This document shows, one piece after another, positions 5,245-5,405 of a stretch of DNA of 5,405 bases. The notes under the pieces were generated by a model, which did not search any database, was not told the DNA's origin, and saw only the letters and a list, made by a program, of their open reading frames with translations. A program made the position numbers and the translations under genes. The stretch comes from Desulfobacterales bacterium (GTDB taxonomy: Bacteria > Desulfobacterota > Desulfobacteria > Desulfobacterales > BuS5). Positions within the stretch are counted from its first letter, which is position 1. The number at the start of each line of letters is the position of its first letter. The stretch is taken from the NCBI GenBank assembly GCA_016735355.1, contig JAERRQ010000280.1:1-5405 (forward strand), given 5' to 3'.

Positions 5245-5405
5245 TTGCTTTCCTACCTGAAAAGATTCTCCAAATTTTTTCACAAAGAAAACACCTGCCC
5301 GGGCATGTATGTATCATACCCGCCGGAAGTCAGCTTCCTTTCGGAACCGGATAAAATCCGTATCCACTTCATTACAAAGTGGCATTTGCTTTTTCCTGCA
5401 TCTTA
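5106..5405 (-). mobile_element. Truncated group II intron (intron RNA plus RT start), running off the right edge
   Basis: Upstream of the RT remnant the minus strand shows no gene but a string of hairpins expected of intron RNA: CCACTT/AAGTGG with a 7-nt loop (5364-5382), CGGAT/ATCCG with a 3-nt loop (5348-5360), UUCC-GAAA-GGAA (5335-5346, a GNRA tetraloop), and GGGTATG/CATGCCC with one wobble (5301-5321). The order structured RNA, then the MTADK start codon region, is that of group II introns carrying their ORF in domain IV. The 5' boundary lies beyond position 5405. The 3' part, including domains V and VI, is missing, so it cannot splice or retrotranspose by itself. The 3' limit near 5106-5120 is approximate. 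Confidence 0.7.

Noticed and set aside
5154..5354. Plus-strand 66-aa open frame at the right end
   Set aside because: It runs antisense to the group II intron remnant, with no Shine-Dalgarno and no recognisable features.

Overview
The window looks like chromosomal DNA from an anaerobic deltaproteobacterium (Desulfobacterota, probably near the Desulfobacterales). The reasons are a DUF166-family protein read through an in-frame UGA with a textbook bacterial SECIS hairpin, an unusually long (431 aa) class II aldolase, an ApbE-type flavin transferase lipoprotein, moderate GC in genes with very AT-rich spacers, and a degraded group II intron. The taxonomic guess is inference from gene content; there is no rRNA or marker gene that fixes it.

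Layout, left to right. Bases 1-138 form one large imperfect palindrome with a perfect 16-bp core, probably a dispersed non-coding repeat; 139-217 holds nothing I can name. Minus strand 218-1228 is apbE, a lipoprotein FAD:protein FMN transferase. A 196-bp AT-rich spacer separates it from the divergent plus-strand pair fba (1425-2720) and a zinc-ribbon Nudix hydrolase (2723-3223). These two are 2 nt apart and form an operon behind an extended -10 promoter. The Nudix gene ends tail-to-tail with the minus-strand gene at 3220-3903, the two stop codons overlapping by 4 bp.

That minus-strand gene is the highlight. A naive reading splits it into two ORFs, but both halves are in the same frame, joined by one UGA (3577-3579). 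The UGA is followed at the right distance by a 10-bp hairpin with a GGUC loop. I read it as a DUF166 selenoprotein with a vicinal Sec-Cys pair, driven by a near-consensus promoter (-35 TTGACA, -10 GATAAT).

Divergent from it lies truA (4137-4901, tRNA pseudouridine synthase). Beyond truA, on the minus strand, are a very small putative lipoprotein ORF (4938-5084) with a good Shine-Dalgarno but no standard start codon, and then the remains of a group II intron. The remains comprise structured intron RNA running off the right edge and a frameshifted, early-truncated reverse transcriptase/maturase N-terminus (about 5081-5244).

The genes do not form a single pathway. ApbE (flavinylation), the aldolase/Nudix pair (central carbon and nucleotide clean-up), the selenoprotein (unknown, likely redox) and TruA (tRNA modification) are separate transcription units. 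The machinery needed for Sec insertion (selA, selB, selC, selD) is not in the window and must be elsewhere in the genome if the selenoprotein call is right.
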